A program made the position numbers and the translations under genes. This document shows, piece after piece, positions 27,199 to 36,565 of a stretch of 64,000 nucleotides of DNA (position 1 is its first letter; each line of letters starts with the position of its first letter). Location: assembly GCF_008312935.1 (NCBI RefSeq), contig NZ_VSZO01000010.1, positions 62,001-126,000 of the forward strand, read 5' to 3'. The notes beneath the pieces are model-generated. The model saw only the letters and a program-made list of their open reading frames with translations, was not told where the DNA came from and ran no database searches. Origin of the DNA: Roseiconus lacunae. GTDB taxonomy: Bacteria > Planctomycetota > Planctomycetia > Pirellulales > Pirellulaceae.

Positions 27199-28734
27199 AT
27201 GCTCACCTTTGATACCGCGACTAAGATGACGCTACATAAACATCCTTCTCCCCGACAACTGTTCGCGGGTCTGAGTTTACACCTCACCTTTGTCTTCAGT
27301 GTCTTCTTGGCGTGCTGCGTTCCCAGTGCGACAGCAATGGCGGTGACGCCGCCGAACATTGTATTGATCCTCGCCGATGACCTTGGCTATGGCGACGTCC
27401 AACCGCTGAACCCCGGCTCTAGGATCGCGACCCCCGCATTCAACCGACTCGCCAAAGAAGGCCTGACCTTTACAGATGCCCACACGCCATCGGCGGTTTG
27501 CACCCCGACACGCTATGGCCTGATCACTGGGCGTTACTGCTGGCGAACGCATCTAAAACGTGGTGTGATCAATGGCTATGGCAGACCGCTGATCGAGCCT
27601 GAACGCCCAACGCTGGGAAGCATTTTTTCTGCGGCCGGATACCGGACTACCGTCATCGGAAAGTGGCACCTTGGACTCGGACTCCACGGCGGCCCGGATG
27701 ACCTCGACCTCAGCAAACCGTTGAGCCACCATCCCGGCACAGTTGGCTTTCAGGAATCGCTCGTCATTCCAGCCTCATTGGATTTCCCGCCCTACGTCTA
27801 CTTCCGAAACGGCAATGCCACGACAACGCAAACCATCGTCGAACCCAAACGAGGCTTTCCTCAATATCTGCGACAAGGCCCTCGCGCGAAAGATTTTGAC
27901 ATCCAAGGGTGTCTCGATCGGCTAATCGAGGAGACTGTTGAAGTGGTCGAAACGATGAAATCGTCCGATCAACCGACGCTACTCTATTTGCCGTTGACGG
28001 CGCCGCATAAGCCAGTTTACCCATCGGCCGAATTCGCGGGCACTACCGGACTTGGTCCCTACGGCGACTTCGTTCGTCAAGTGGACGGTTGCGTCGGACG
28101 CGTGATCGATGCCCTCGACTCGAACGGTGTACTCGACGACTCAATCGTCATTGTCACTAGCGATAATGGCTCGTTCATGCGTCGCTACGACGACGAGACC
28201 CCCGACCATGTCGATGATGACACCGTCCAAGCGTATCGCTCCGAGCACCATACGTCGAACGCCCAATGGCGCGGAACCAAAGCAGATATCTGGGAAGGTG
28301 GGCACCGAGTCCCATTTTTCGTTCGATTGCCTAACGGACGGCACTCAGGCCAACGCATCGATCAAGTGATTGGATTGGTCGATATCCTGGCCACACTCGC
28401 CGACAAAATCGATATCAAACTTCCTGTTGATGCCGCACCGGATTCGGTGAGCTTTGCGAGTTTACTCGAAGACCCCAAAGCATCTTTTCATCGCCCTCCG
28501 CTGATCTGTCATTCTTCCGGCGGGATGTTCGCGATTCGCGATGGCAACTGGAAACTCGTTGCCGGAAACGGAAGTGGCGGTCGTCAGCAACCCAAAGGCA
28601 AGCCCTTCGCCGAACCCTGGATGCTCGTCAATCTTGATGAAGATCCGCAAGAGAAAAACAACGTTGCCGATGCACACCCGCGGCGATTTGAACGAATGAA
28701 ACGCCAGCTCTTAGACATCAAAGGCGACGACTAA
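27199..28734 (+). CDS. Exported sulfatase
   Basis: A 511-residue protein with an export signal (LTFVFSVFLACCVPSATAMA). The formylglycine motif CTPTR is at residues 101-105, followed by YGLITGR. Calcium-binding DD is in LADDLGYGD, and TSDNGS occurs in the middle. It resembles the sulfatase at 24131-25627 in the first 120 residues (RYSWRT versus RYCWRT) but carries an inserted segment around residues 155-215 that the other lacks, so the substrates probably differ. It likely removes sulfate from polysaccharides together with the divergent sulfatase. An internal ATG at 27226 would shorten the signal region only. It follows the ThuA-like gene by 69 bases. Confidence 0.93.
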   Translation: MLTFDTATKMTLHKHPSPRQLFAGLSLHLTFVFSVFLACCVPSATAMAVTPPNIVLILADDLGYGDVQPLNPGSRIATPAFNRLAKEGLTFTDAHTPSAVCTPTRYGLITGRYCWRTHLKRGVINGYGRPLIEPERPTLGSIFSAAGYRTTVIGKWHLGLGLHGGPDDLDLSKPLSHHPGTVGFQESLVIPASLDFPPYVYFRNGNATTTQTIVEPKRGFPQYLRQGPRAKDFDIQGCLDRLIEETVEVVETMKSSDQPTLLYLPLTAPHKPVYPSAEFAGTTGLGPYGDFVRQVDGCVGRVIDALDSNGVLDDSIVIVTSDNGSFMRRYDDETPDHVDDDTVQAYRSEHHTSNAQWRGTKADIWEGGHRVPFFVRLPNGRHSGQRIDQVIGLVDILATLADKIDIKLPVDAAPDSVSFASLLEDPKASFHRPPLICHSSGGMFAIRDGNWKLVAGNGSGGRQQPKGKPFAEPWMLVNLDEDPQEKNNVADAHPRRFERMKRQLLDIKGDD

Positions 28735-29137
28735 GAAAGCGGCTGAGATCTATCAACTGGCGTATGGCTGCGCCAGTGATTGCAACACACTCGCACAGAC
28801 GTTGTGCGACTTCTTCAAAATTCAAGGCGAAACACCGCGTTAGACGCGGGCAGCCATTGAACGCCTCGGCTGGAATACCGAACGATTGCTTCGTTCGATG
28901 GTTGGCGATCGTACCGATCCGTGGCATCAGCTTTTGTGCCCAACCGTGACCTATGATCTATGCTGAGCGGCGATTCGCGGGCCGTAAGTTTTCGGTTTTG
29001 TACCGGCGGCTAGCGCCTTGACGCTGAGTAAACCAAACTCAACCACAGGGAATTCCGCTCGCAGGTGAATTCTCGCGAGTGCTCACCGCCGCACAACCAC
29101 TATAAACCGCATCTCTGGTGCCAGCACGATCCAAACC
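28735..29137. other. Intergenic region without recognised genes
   Basis: About 400 bases before the second kinase gene. Short frames lack family motifs. The stretch around 28985-29015 is rich in short repeated GGC and TAGCGCC words like other gaps in this window, but no clear repeat unit was defined. Confidence 0.35.
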
Positions 29138-32056
29138 ATGACCCGACCTGAGCCCTTTCATCCGCGTGAACTCAATTCGGGACGTGGCTCTATTCGTGGG
29201 TATCGGCGTGATCACGATGATTCACTCTTTGGTGAAGCGACCATAGGTCCTGGGTCCAACCTACGATCGACAAAGCTTGCGTCCAAGGACACGACAGATC
29301 CGAACGAAAGTCGCCGGACTGGATGTGGGACTTCGGAACAAGACGCCGACACACGAGTGTCAACAACGACCGATGCGACAACTGTCAATGGCACCGACGG
29401 TTCGTCTCGATTCCGGGCCGCCGGTGAACTTGGGCGTGGCGGTTGGGGGATCGTCCAGCGTGCGCGTGATCAGGTGCTTGACCGAGAAGTCGCGATCAAA
29501 CGAATCATCGGTGACAATGCGGACGAAGATCTACGAGAACAGTTTCTGCACGAGGCAAAGATCACCGGCCGATTGCAGCACCCCGGCGTAGTGCCCGTTC
29601 ACGAACTCGCGCAGTCAGACGGGGGCGATGTCTTCTACGTGATGAAACTGCTTGACGGAGAAACGTTTCGAACGCAAATCCGAAGGCATCATCAACAGTA
29701 CCATTCAATCGGCAAACGAAATGCGGAGACGCTTAGCGAGACCATTAAACCACTGCTTGAGCGTTTCATTGATATTTGCAATACAGTCGCTTACGCGCAC
29801 CAGCAAGGAATCCTTCATCGCGATTTGAAACCCGCCAATGTGATGATCGGTGAGTTTGGTGAAACCATTGTTCTCGATTGGGGGCTTGCAAAAACGGTCG
29901 ATGAAATCGATCACGAGGGTGGCGTGACGCTACGTTACGGTCTCGGTGACGGAACGTCTGATTCAACACAAAGCACTTCACGTCGTCGAAGTGAACGCAA
30001 CGGCGTAGTGATCGGAACGCCGGCTTACATGTCGCCAGAGCAAGCGAATGGACAAACGTCGGCGCTCGACCACCGATCGGACGTGTTTTCACTGGGCGTC
30101 ATCCTGTATGAAATCGTTTCCGGACAACACCCGCACGCTGGATTGAAAACGGACGCTGTTCTTCATCGTGCCCGCGATGGCGAATACGAATCGTTAAAAG
30201 CCCGCCAGCCTCACGCGTCTGTTGCTTTGGTTGCGATCGTCAACAAAGCTATGGCGCTAGCACCTCGAGATCGCTATGACAGTGCCCTCGATCTTGCCGA
30301 TGATGTACGCCATTGGATGCTCGGAGAACCGGTCAGTGTTCATCCGGGAACTCTATCGGACAGGTGCAGTCGCTGGATTAAGCGGCACCGAACGCTTGCC
30401 ACCGGATTGGCCTCCTCGGCTGCGATTCTATTGATTTCGGCTTCGGTATTTTCGATCCTGATCCATGGGGCGCATCAAGCTGAAAAACAAGCCCGCCGAT
30501 CGGCCGAAGCGGCCAACCGAACGGCGCTCAAGCGGCTGATCGAAGCTCGAGATGCAACCGACACTTGGCTTATCGACCTTAGCGGCGTGTTGCGATATTA
30601 CCCGGGCCTGCAGGCCGAACGCCATCGGCTGATCCAGAAGGCCATTGCGCAATACCAAGACTTGGCGACCGAACAATCTGTCAGTGAAACAATCCGATCG
30701 ACCGAACCGCTCGAAAAATTAGAACGCGGCAAATGCTACCTTCGACTCGGGGACTTGCATCGACTCACAGGAGAAATCGGCCTGGCTTCGAAAAACTACG
30801 ATCACGCCCAACAAATCTTCGAGTCGATCGACGTCGCGTCCACCGGCAAGCAGCTGCGGCGCAACGGTTTATCCCTCCGATTGATCTCGACCGCCTCCGT
30901 TGACCAACCGGAGGCGCCCCCGGCGCCGATGGATAACAAGCTTGCCCTACAACATCACCTCAACGTCGAATTAGCGAACTGCTTGATCGGTCAAATTTTG
31001 GCCGTGTGTGTCCAAAGTGAATCGACTAGCAGCAACTCATTGCCAACTACCGCTGCCACTGTCCTTGATTCGACATTGACCGAGTCGATCAAAACGGCCG
31101 AGCAACTTTTGTCGGCCGTTCTGCCTCCGAGTTCGAATTCTGACTCGGTAGACGAAATTCAGATTAAAGCGGTTTCATCGCAACTACGACTCGACCTCGC
31201 GATCGCTCATCGTTCGGACGTTGATCCAACGATTCGTTTAGCCCATGCCCAATCGGCCGCCGACTGGGGCACCTGGCTTTCGAGTCATCGCGAACAGGCG
31301 AACGATCGGGCACATTTGCTCGACGCCGATGAAACGCTAGCCCTGCTCTACGAAGAGACAGATGCTCCCAACGAAGCCATCGAAGTATGGTCAAATCTGA
31401 TCACAACAATCAGAGAACAGACTTCGCGACTTCCTTCGATACACCCTCGCCTACTTCAAACGGCAGCACATGCACGCATTCGTCGTGCGAAACTGCTATT
31501 GAAAACCGGCGATCGCGCGGCAGCAATCGAGGACTACGAAAAGGCGATCGAGCAACTCAACCACGCTTGGCAGGCGTCTGATCCAGATGACTTCTATCGC
31601 ACCAATCTTGCCACCGCGGAGTTCAACCTAGGAAAAGTTTACTCGACGGATCCTGATCACTCCGCCACAGCCCAAAGCTTGCTTCGCCGCTCGTCGCAAA
31701 CCTACAAAGAGTTGCTTCAGCAACGCCCCACCGTCGAAGTCTTACGCCGCCTTACCGATGCGAAGGCAAAACTAGCCGAACTAACGATCGGAACCGATGA
31801 CGAAGTTGCGCACTTGGATGATGCGCTGGTCGGATTTGAGGTCTTAGACGATCACACGGTCATCGATCGACAAGATCTTCTGCGTTGGCTGAAATTACTC
31901 GTCCGCCGCGTGACGTTGACCGATGGCGGACATGTCAACGGCAATCGACACAAGCAGCTTGAGCAAATCCAATATTTGGCCGATAGCCTTCACGAGACGC
32001 CTCTGCCAATCGACCTGCAATCACAAATCGATGCACTGCAGGACCAATCCGAGTGA
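29138..32056 (+). CDS. Receptor-type Ser/Thr protein kinase with TPR-like C-terminal region
   Basis: A 972-residue protein. The first 90 residues are polar and probably unstructured. The kinase domain spans about 91-390: glycine loop GRGGWG at 99-104, lysine K121 in VAIKR, glutamate in the HEAKITGRL helix, catalytic HRDLKPAN from 227, and the activation start DWG at 247-249 in place of DFG. GTPAYMSPEQ follows near 293. DWG is common among planctomycete kinases and retains the metal-binding Asp. One membrane segment is at about 419-440 (LASSAAILLISASVFSILI). The long tail has TPR-like helices, for example LLKTGDRAAAIEDYEKAIEQLNHAW. It is likely an active membrane sensor kinase with unknown signal. 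The FHA-GGDEF gene follows by 140 bases, an attractive but unproven partner since FHA domains bind phosphothreonine. Confidence 0.93.
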   Translation: MTRPEPFHPRELNSGRGSIRGYRRDHDDSLFGEATIGPGSNLRSTKLASKDTTDPNESRRTGCGTSEQDADTRVSTTTDATTVNGTDGSSRFRAAGELGRGGWGIVQRARDQVLDREVAIKRIIGDNADEDLREQFLHEAKITGRLQHPGVVPVHELAQSDGGDVFYVMKLLDGETFRTQIRRHHQQYHSIGKRNAETLSETIKPLLERFIDICNTVAYAHQQGILHRDLKPANVMIGEFGETIVLDWGLAKTVDEIDHEGGVTLRYGLGDGTSDSTQSTSRRRSERNGVVIGTPAYMSPEQANGQTSALDHRSDVFSLGVILYEIVSGQHPHAGLKTDAVLHRARDGEYESLKARQPHASVALVAIVNKAMALAPRDRYDSALDLADDVRHWMLGEPVSVHPGTLSDRCSRWIKRHRTLATGLASSAAILLISASVFSILIHGAHQAEKQARRSAEAANRTALKRLIEARDATDTWLIDLSGVLRYYPGLQAERHRLIQKAIAQYQDLATEQSVSETIRSTEPLEKLERGKCYLRLGDLHRLTGEIGLASKNYDHAQQIFESIDVASTGKQLRRNGLSLRLISTASVDQPEAPPAPMDNKLALQHHLNVELANCLIGQILAVCVQSESTSSNSLPTTAATVLDSTLTESIKTAEQLLSAVLPPSSNSDSVDEIQIKAVSSQLRLDLAIAHRSDVDPTIRLAHAQSAADWGTWLSSHREQANDRAHLLDADETLALLYEETDAPNEAIEVWSNLITTIREQTSRLPSIHPRLLQTAAHARIRRAKLLLKTGDRAAAIEDYEKAIEQLNHAWQASDPDDFYRTNLATAEFNLGKVYSTDPDHSATAQSLLRRSSQTYKELLQQRPTVEVLRRLTDAKAKLAELTIGTDDEVAHLDDALVGFEVLDDHTVIDRQDLLRWLKLLVRRVTLTDGGHVNGNRHKQLEQIQYLADSLHETPLPIDLQSQIDALQDQSE

Positions 32057-32194
32057 CCGGCCTTTTCCGCGCTTTTTTGCAGCAAAATTAAAGTGTGGTC
32101 GTCCAAATGACGGCATGGCGATTCCGAACGGCCTTTGATTGACCAGACCGAATTCGACATCCAACCCTCATCGACCCCGACGCAATTCACCATC

Positions 32195-33115
32195 ATGACG
32201 GCTGATTCTTTTTGCGATCCGGCAACGGCACTTCCTGAAGCGGACCACACACTCGCGCACAGCCACGGTCGGTCGCCGTCGATCTCCGAAAGCGACAAGT
32301 CATGCTTGGTGCAGATCTATCCGCCCGATGTCGTCGATGGGATGGTGCTTCTTGATCGTCCCCAAATGATCATCGGACGTGACGCCGACGCCGACTTACT
32401 CTTGCCAGACCAAAGTGTCTCACGTAGTCATGCGGAACTTCGATGGACTGAGAACGGCTATGAAATCCGAGATCTTGGCAGCACCAACGGAACCTTGGTG
32501 AATGAGTCGAGTGTACGCTCGGCAATGCTTCGATCGGGCGATACCGTCAGGATTGGCAGCTTTATCTTCCGATTTCTCTCCGCAGACAGTATCGAAACGC
32601 AATATCACGAGACCGTTTACAACGCATTGGTTCGTGACGTTCTAACTGGAACGATGAATAAGCGTTACTTGCTTGAATCGATGGAGCGAGAGATCGCCCG
32701 AGCCGTTCGGCAACAGTCGTTGCTCTCTGTGATGATGCTGGATATCGATCATTTCAAAAGTATCAACGACACCTACGGACACCTCGTCGGCGATGAAGTC
32801 CTCAAGGAATTCGGCCAACGGATGACGCACGTTTCACGCGTGGATGACCTGCTTGCCCGGTACGGTGGCGAAGAATTCTGCCTGCTGATGGCGGGAACGG
32901 ATCTTGATGAAGCGTACGAAATCGCAGAACGCTGCCGGCATGCGATCGCCGACCGAGCGTTTGAGACCGAAGTTGGCGACCTAGCTGTTTCGGCAAGCTT
33001 TGGCGTGGCATGTCTTGACCCGGTTCGTCCGATCTCGTGCCTTGATTTCCTTCAGGCTGCCGATCAGAAACTTTATGAAGCAAAGTCGCAAGGTCGCAAT
33101 CGAGTCTGTCGGTAA
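32195..33115 (+). CDS. FHA-GGDEF protein, probable diguanylate cyclase
   Basis: About 306 residues. An FHA domain (about residues 50-130) shows MIIGRDADADLLLPDQSVSRSHAEL and DLGSTNGTLVN, the GR, SRSH and STNG landmarks for phosphothreonine binding. A GGDEF domain follows: LTGTMNKRYL, DIDHFKSINDTYGH, and the active-site RYGGEEF. The inhibitory I-site RVDD lies exactly five residues before GGEEF, so product feedback is expected. It would make cyclic di-GMP from two GTP under control of a phosphorylated partner. The ATG at 32195 was chosen. A TTG at 32135 would add 20 polar residues. The receptor kinase immediately upstream could provide the phosphothreonine signal. Confidence 0.9.
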   Translation: MTADSFCDPATALPEADHTLAHSHGRSPSISESDKSCLVQIYPPDVVDGMVLLDRPQMIIGRDADADLLLPDQSVSRSHAELRWTENGYEIRDLGSTNGTLVNESSVRSAMLRSGDTVRIGSFIFRFLSADSIETQYHETVYNALVRDVLTGTMNKRYLLESMEREIARAVRQQSLLSVMMLDIDHFKSINDTYGHLVGDEVLKEFGQRMTHVSRVDDLLARYGGEEFCLLMAGTDLDEAYEIAERCRHAIADRAFETEVGDLAVSASFGVACLDPVRPISCLDFLQAADQKLYEAKSQGRNRVCR

Positions 33116-33226
33116 ACATTTTGGCTTTGTAGTTGCGACGGACGATTGGCAATCTTGATCGTCTTTGCGATTGAGGGTGGATTCTAAATATCGCCACACT
33201 GACCGCTCAACGGAAACGGATTTCCA

Positions 33227-35566
33227 ATGGACGCCTCACCCGATTTCATTCGGTTCTTTGTCAACGTGCGAGTCGGCATCGCAGTCGGCATGATCGGCTG
33301 CGCCATGTTGACCACCACCGTTCCGATCGCCGCTCAGGATCACGATGGTCATGTAGAAGAAACCTCCCCCGAGGATTCTTTACTGCTACAGGATCCGATT
33401 CGACGATCCGAAGCCGGTTCTCGACGCCACGACGAAACCACGACACCCAACCAAGCTTCCGACCAAGGACTTCTCAGTGACCGTCGACTGAACCGACTTT
33501 TTGGTGAAGTCGATCAGCTCGACCAACTGCCCGATGTCCGACGACCGCTGGCAAAATCGCCGGCGGCGAATGCAGTGTTTTCGGCCGAGGCGGTCGGCAG
33601 GCGTACCGCGGACGTTGGAAGCTTACTAAAGCAGTCCAAAGCCGCCCAAGGTGTCGCGATTCAGCACCGAACACCGATCACCAGCGATACACGTGTGCGT
33701 GGTCAACGTGTCGGACAAATCCTTGCATCGGGATCCTACTGGGCACCTGCTCGTATGGACCTCGATACCATGATGAGCAAAATTGATTCGCGGTTGATCG
33801 ACGATCTCATTCTGATCAAAGGCCCCTACGCGGCGCGCTATGGACCAAGCTTTCGCGTCGTCGACTTAGAATTTGTCCAATCGCCGCGCTACGATCGCGC
33901 AGAAATCCATGGCAGTTCGAGTGCGACTTACAGCAGTAACAGCGATCACTGGTATGGACGCCAATCGGGTTGGGGGGGCAACCAAGAATATGGATTCTAC
34001 GTCAGCTACGGTCACCAAACGGCAAACGACTACGAAACCGGAAAAGACGGGTTCTTCATGCCCTCCAGTTTCAAATCACGCGATGTCTTCGTCGCCTTCG
34101 GAGTGGACTTGTCCGACCACGAGACACTTGAGATCAACTATCTGCGACTCGACCAAACCGACGTCGAAATCCCCGGGCTCGTCTACGACATCAACTTCTT
34201 AGTTACCGACGGCTACGAGTTTACCTACACGAACATAGCTCCCACGTTTCTGGCCGACGAGTTTCGTGCAGAGGTCTGGTACAACCGAACTCGATTTGAA
34301 GGCGACACCAGTCGTCCCGGCAAAAAGAAACAGATTCCTTCGTTGCTAGTTGAATTGGAATCGACCAGCGGTAGCGACGGTTTTGCAAGGACAGATGTCG
34401 ATGCACTCAGTGGCGGCTACCGATTCGAGAACACCGTGTTCACTCAAAACGGGCAATACGCATTCGGAACTGACCTGATCATTTTGAATCAAGAACTTAA
34501 CGATATCGAACCGTTTGCACCGCCGGATGACAACAACTTTCCGATCCCACGGAGCCACTCCGTTGACATTGGCGTCTATGTCGAAGATGTCGAGCAATTG
34601 ACTGACCGTTGGTCGATGACAACGGGGGGACGAATCGACGGCGTCTTTGCCGACGCGCAAGACCATGTCCCGGGTGTTCCAATACTGCTTTCCGATTTGA
34701 AAGAAGCTGAACTCGAACAAGCGTTCTTCCTTGGGATGGTGTACCTGACTTCGGACTACCGGATCACGCCGGATTGGCACTGTAACTTAGGCATGGGCTT
34801 TGCCTCTCGCGCCCCAACGTTAACGGAGCTTTATGCGGAATCATCGTTTATCGGAAGTCTGCAACGTGGCGTCACGTTCTTATTAGGCGACCCTAAATTG
34901 AAACAGGAAAAACTGTACCAACTCGACGCAGGTGTCCGCTACACCGATGGGCAACATCGATTCGGTGTCCAAGGGCATTGCGCATGGATCGAAGACTTTA
35001 TCACCTACGACCTCCTCGATCCCCCAGGAACCTCAGACGGTTTCCAACAAGGCGCCGTGTTTACGAACACCGATTTGGCGGTACTCAGTGGCGTTGAGCT
35101 TTATGGTCAACGCGACGTCTCCGACTACATCACACTCTTTGGGACGCTTTCTTATATCGAAGGCACCGACCTGACGCGAAACAGCCCTTCCCGGTTGTCG
35201 CCATACCTTGATCGAAGTGCAATACGTGGTGTTGAGGAAGAACCGCTTCCAGGAATCAACCCGCTTGAATCTCGAGTCGGGATTGTGCTCGAAGATCCCA
35301 ATCCGCAACCTGGTTGGGGGATCGAACTGCTCGCCCGTATCGTCGACAACCAAGATCGCGTGGCGAAGACCCTCGAAGAACTGCCAACACCCGGATTCAC
35401 CACCTATGATGTGCGAGCCTACTGGCTGATCGATCAATGGCTCTTCACGTCTGGGATCGAGAACTTCACCGACAAGTTTTATCAAGAACACATCGATTAC
35501 CGATCAGGCCGTGGCGTCTACCGCCCCGGCATTTCATTCTATTTTGGTACCGAAGTTCAATACTAA
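33227..35566 (+). CDS. TonB-dependent outer-membrane receptor
   Basis: A 779-residue protein with an N-terminal signal (GIAVGMIGCAMLTTTVPIAAQ). The plug domain is recognised by the TRVRGQRVGQILASGSYW segment and by RLIDDLILIKGPYAARYGPSF, which match the RGxxxxxxxxxDG and VEVIKGP...YGP landmarks. A long beta-barrel follows with alternating aromatic strands. It ends with VYRPGISFYFGTEVQY, with a terminal aromatic residue as usual for outer-membrane barrels. It would import a scarce nutrient such as a metal complex or vitamin using TonB energy. Some plug wording recalls the copper-type receptors, but the substrate cannot be fixed. No TonB, ExbB or ExbD gene is seen in the window. Confidence 0.88.
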   Translation: MDASPDFIRFFVNVRVGIAVGMIGCAMLTTTVPIAAQDHDGHVEETSPEDSLLLQDPIRRSEAGSRRHDETTTPNQASDQGLLSDRRLNRLFGEVDQLDQLPDVRRPLAKSPAANAVFSAEAVGRRTADVGSLLKQSKAAQGVAIQHRTPITSDTRVRGQRVGQILASGSYWAPARMDLDTMMSKIDSRLIDDLILIKGPYAARYGPSFRVVDLEFVQSPRYDRAEIHGSSSATYSSNSDHWYGRQSGWGGNQEYGFYVSYGHQTANDYETGKDGFFMPSSFKSRDVFVAFGVDLSDHETLEINYLRLDQTDVEIPGLVYDINFLVTDGYEFTYTNIAPTFLADEFRAEVWYNRTRFEGDTSRPGKKKQIPSLLVELESTSGSDGFARTDVDALSGGYRFENTVFTQNGQYAFGTDLIILNQELNDIEPFAPPDDNNFPIPRSHSVDIGVYVEDVEQLTDRWSMTTGGRIDGVFADAQDHVPGVPILLSDLKEAELEQAFFLGMVYLTSDYRITPDWHCNLGMGFASRAPTLTELYAESSFIGSLQRGVTFLLGDPKLKQEKLYQLDAGVRYTDGQHRFGVQGHCAWIEDFITYDLLDPPGTSDGFQQGAVFTNTDLAVLSGVELYGQRDVSDYITLFGTLSYIEGTDLTRNSPSRLSPYLDRSAIRGVEEEPLPGINPLESRVGIVLEDPNPQPGWGIELLARIVDNQDRVAKTLEELPTPGFTTYDVRAYWLIDQWLFTSGIENFTDKFYQEHIDYRSGRGVYRPGISFYFGTEVQY

Positions 35567-35672
35567 CCGAGTGGTTACGACATTGAATCGCGTCATCCGA
35601 ACAAAGATTGGCACGCAGTATGCACCCACCTGACTGTCTGCGGTAAGTGACGTTTCGCACGTCCATTTTGAC

Positions 35673-36437
35673 ATGCCCGCAGGAAATCCGCAGTCAAACG
35701 GAGCGAACGATTTGATGGTCCAGTCAGAAGTCATTGATGCAAACGAACTGGCTCGTTTGCAACGTCAGCGAGAAAATACGATCGCACCCGAGCTACATAG
35801 CTCGGTGATCGCCGGAATGGTTTCCGCAGCCGCACGGTTCATACCGCTGCCGTTCGTTGACGATTTGGTTCGGTCGAAATGTCGAAAATACGTGGTTAAG
35901 TCGACTCTTGATTCGGTCGGTCGCGGCGAACTGCTGGTTGAATTTAATTCACTTTACAACGAACCTGGAGGCATGTTCTCTGGCGCCGCCGCGATGGCCG
36001 CAAAAGTACCGCTGAAGATTCTTCTGTTTCCGATACGAAAGGTCGTCGCCGTGATGACGTCGGTTCGTGGTGTGCCGCTGGAAGTAATTCGCTGTATTTT
36101 AATCGGCCGAACGGTACGACGAATGGCAGATCGCGCCGACCGACCGTCCAAGGAAGCATTGCGCAAAGCATTTGACTCGGCATTTGCGCGCATGGATTTT
36201 CGCGTCGTTCGCGCGGTGATCAGTGATGCCCTCGAAGGAATTGATCGGTGGTCGGATGCCGCAATTCGGCTCGCCAAGAAAGTGGCAGCGAACGAATCCG
36301 TTCAATCAATCGAATCATCAGAGCGGAAACCACTTGACGACGGAGCCGAACGAATTGAGAAAAGCCTCAACCAGCCGAGAATCACTCAGTTGTTTAGTGA
36401 ATTCGATTCGAAGCTGGACGGAATTCTGAACAAATAG
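35673..36437 (+). CDS. Hypothetical protein with amphipathic/hydrophobic middle
   Basis: A 254-residue protein of no recognised family. The N-terminal 45 residues are polar. A conserved-looking segment, AARFIPLPFVDDLVRSKCRKYVV, follows, then a Gly/Ala-rich hydrophobic stretch (GGMFSGAAAMAAKVPLKILLFPIRKVVAVMTSV) that may touch or cross the membrane. The C-terminal third is helical and charged (KALRKAFDSAFARMDF-like, IDRWSDAAIRLAKKV, and ITQLFSEFDSKLDGIL). The ATG at 35673 is used; an ATG at 35715 is an alternative. It follows the TonB-dependent receptor gene by about 100 bases in the same direction, but a functional link is not shown by anything in the sequence. Confidence 0.7.
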   Translation: MPAGNPQSNGANDLMVQSEVIDANELARLQRQRENTIAPELHSSVIAGMVSAAARFIPLPFVDDLVRSKCRKYVVKSTLDSVGRGELLVEFNSLYNEPGGMFSGAAAMAAKVPLKILLFPIRKVVAVMTSVRGVPLEVIRCILIGRTVRRMADRADRPSKEALRKAFDSAFARMDFRVVRAVISDALEGIDRWSDAAIRLAKKVAANESVQSIESSERKPLDDGAERIEKSLNQPRITQLFSEFDSKLDGILNK

Positions 36438-36565
36438 TCGAAAGGTTGCTCCAGGTTGAACTTATCTCGACGATCGTGATTTCATCGGCAGCCTTGCAAC
36501 CGCGAATCCATTTTTGGCTTTCGCAAACTTGATTGTAACCGCGTTCATCCAAATCGGAATGAAGA

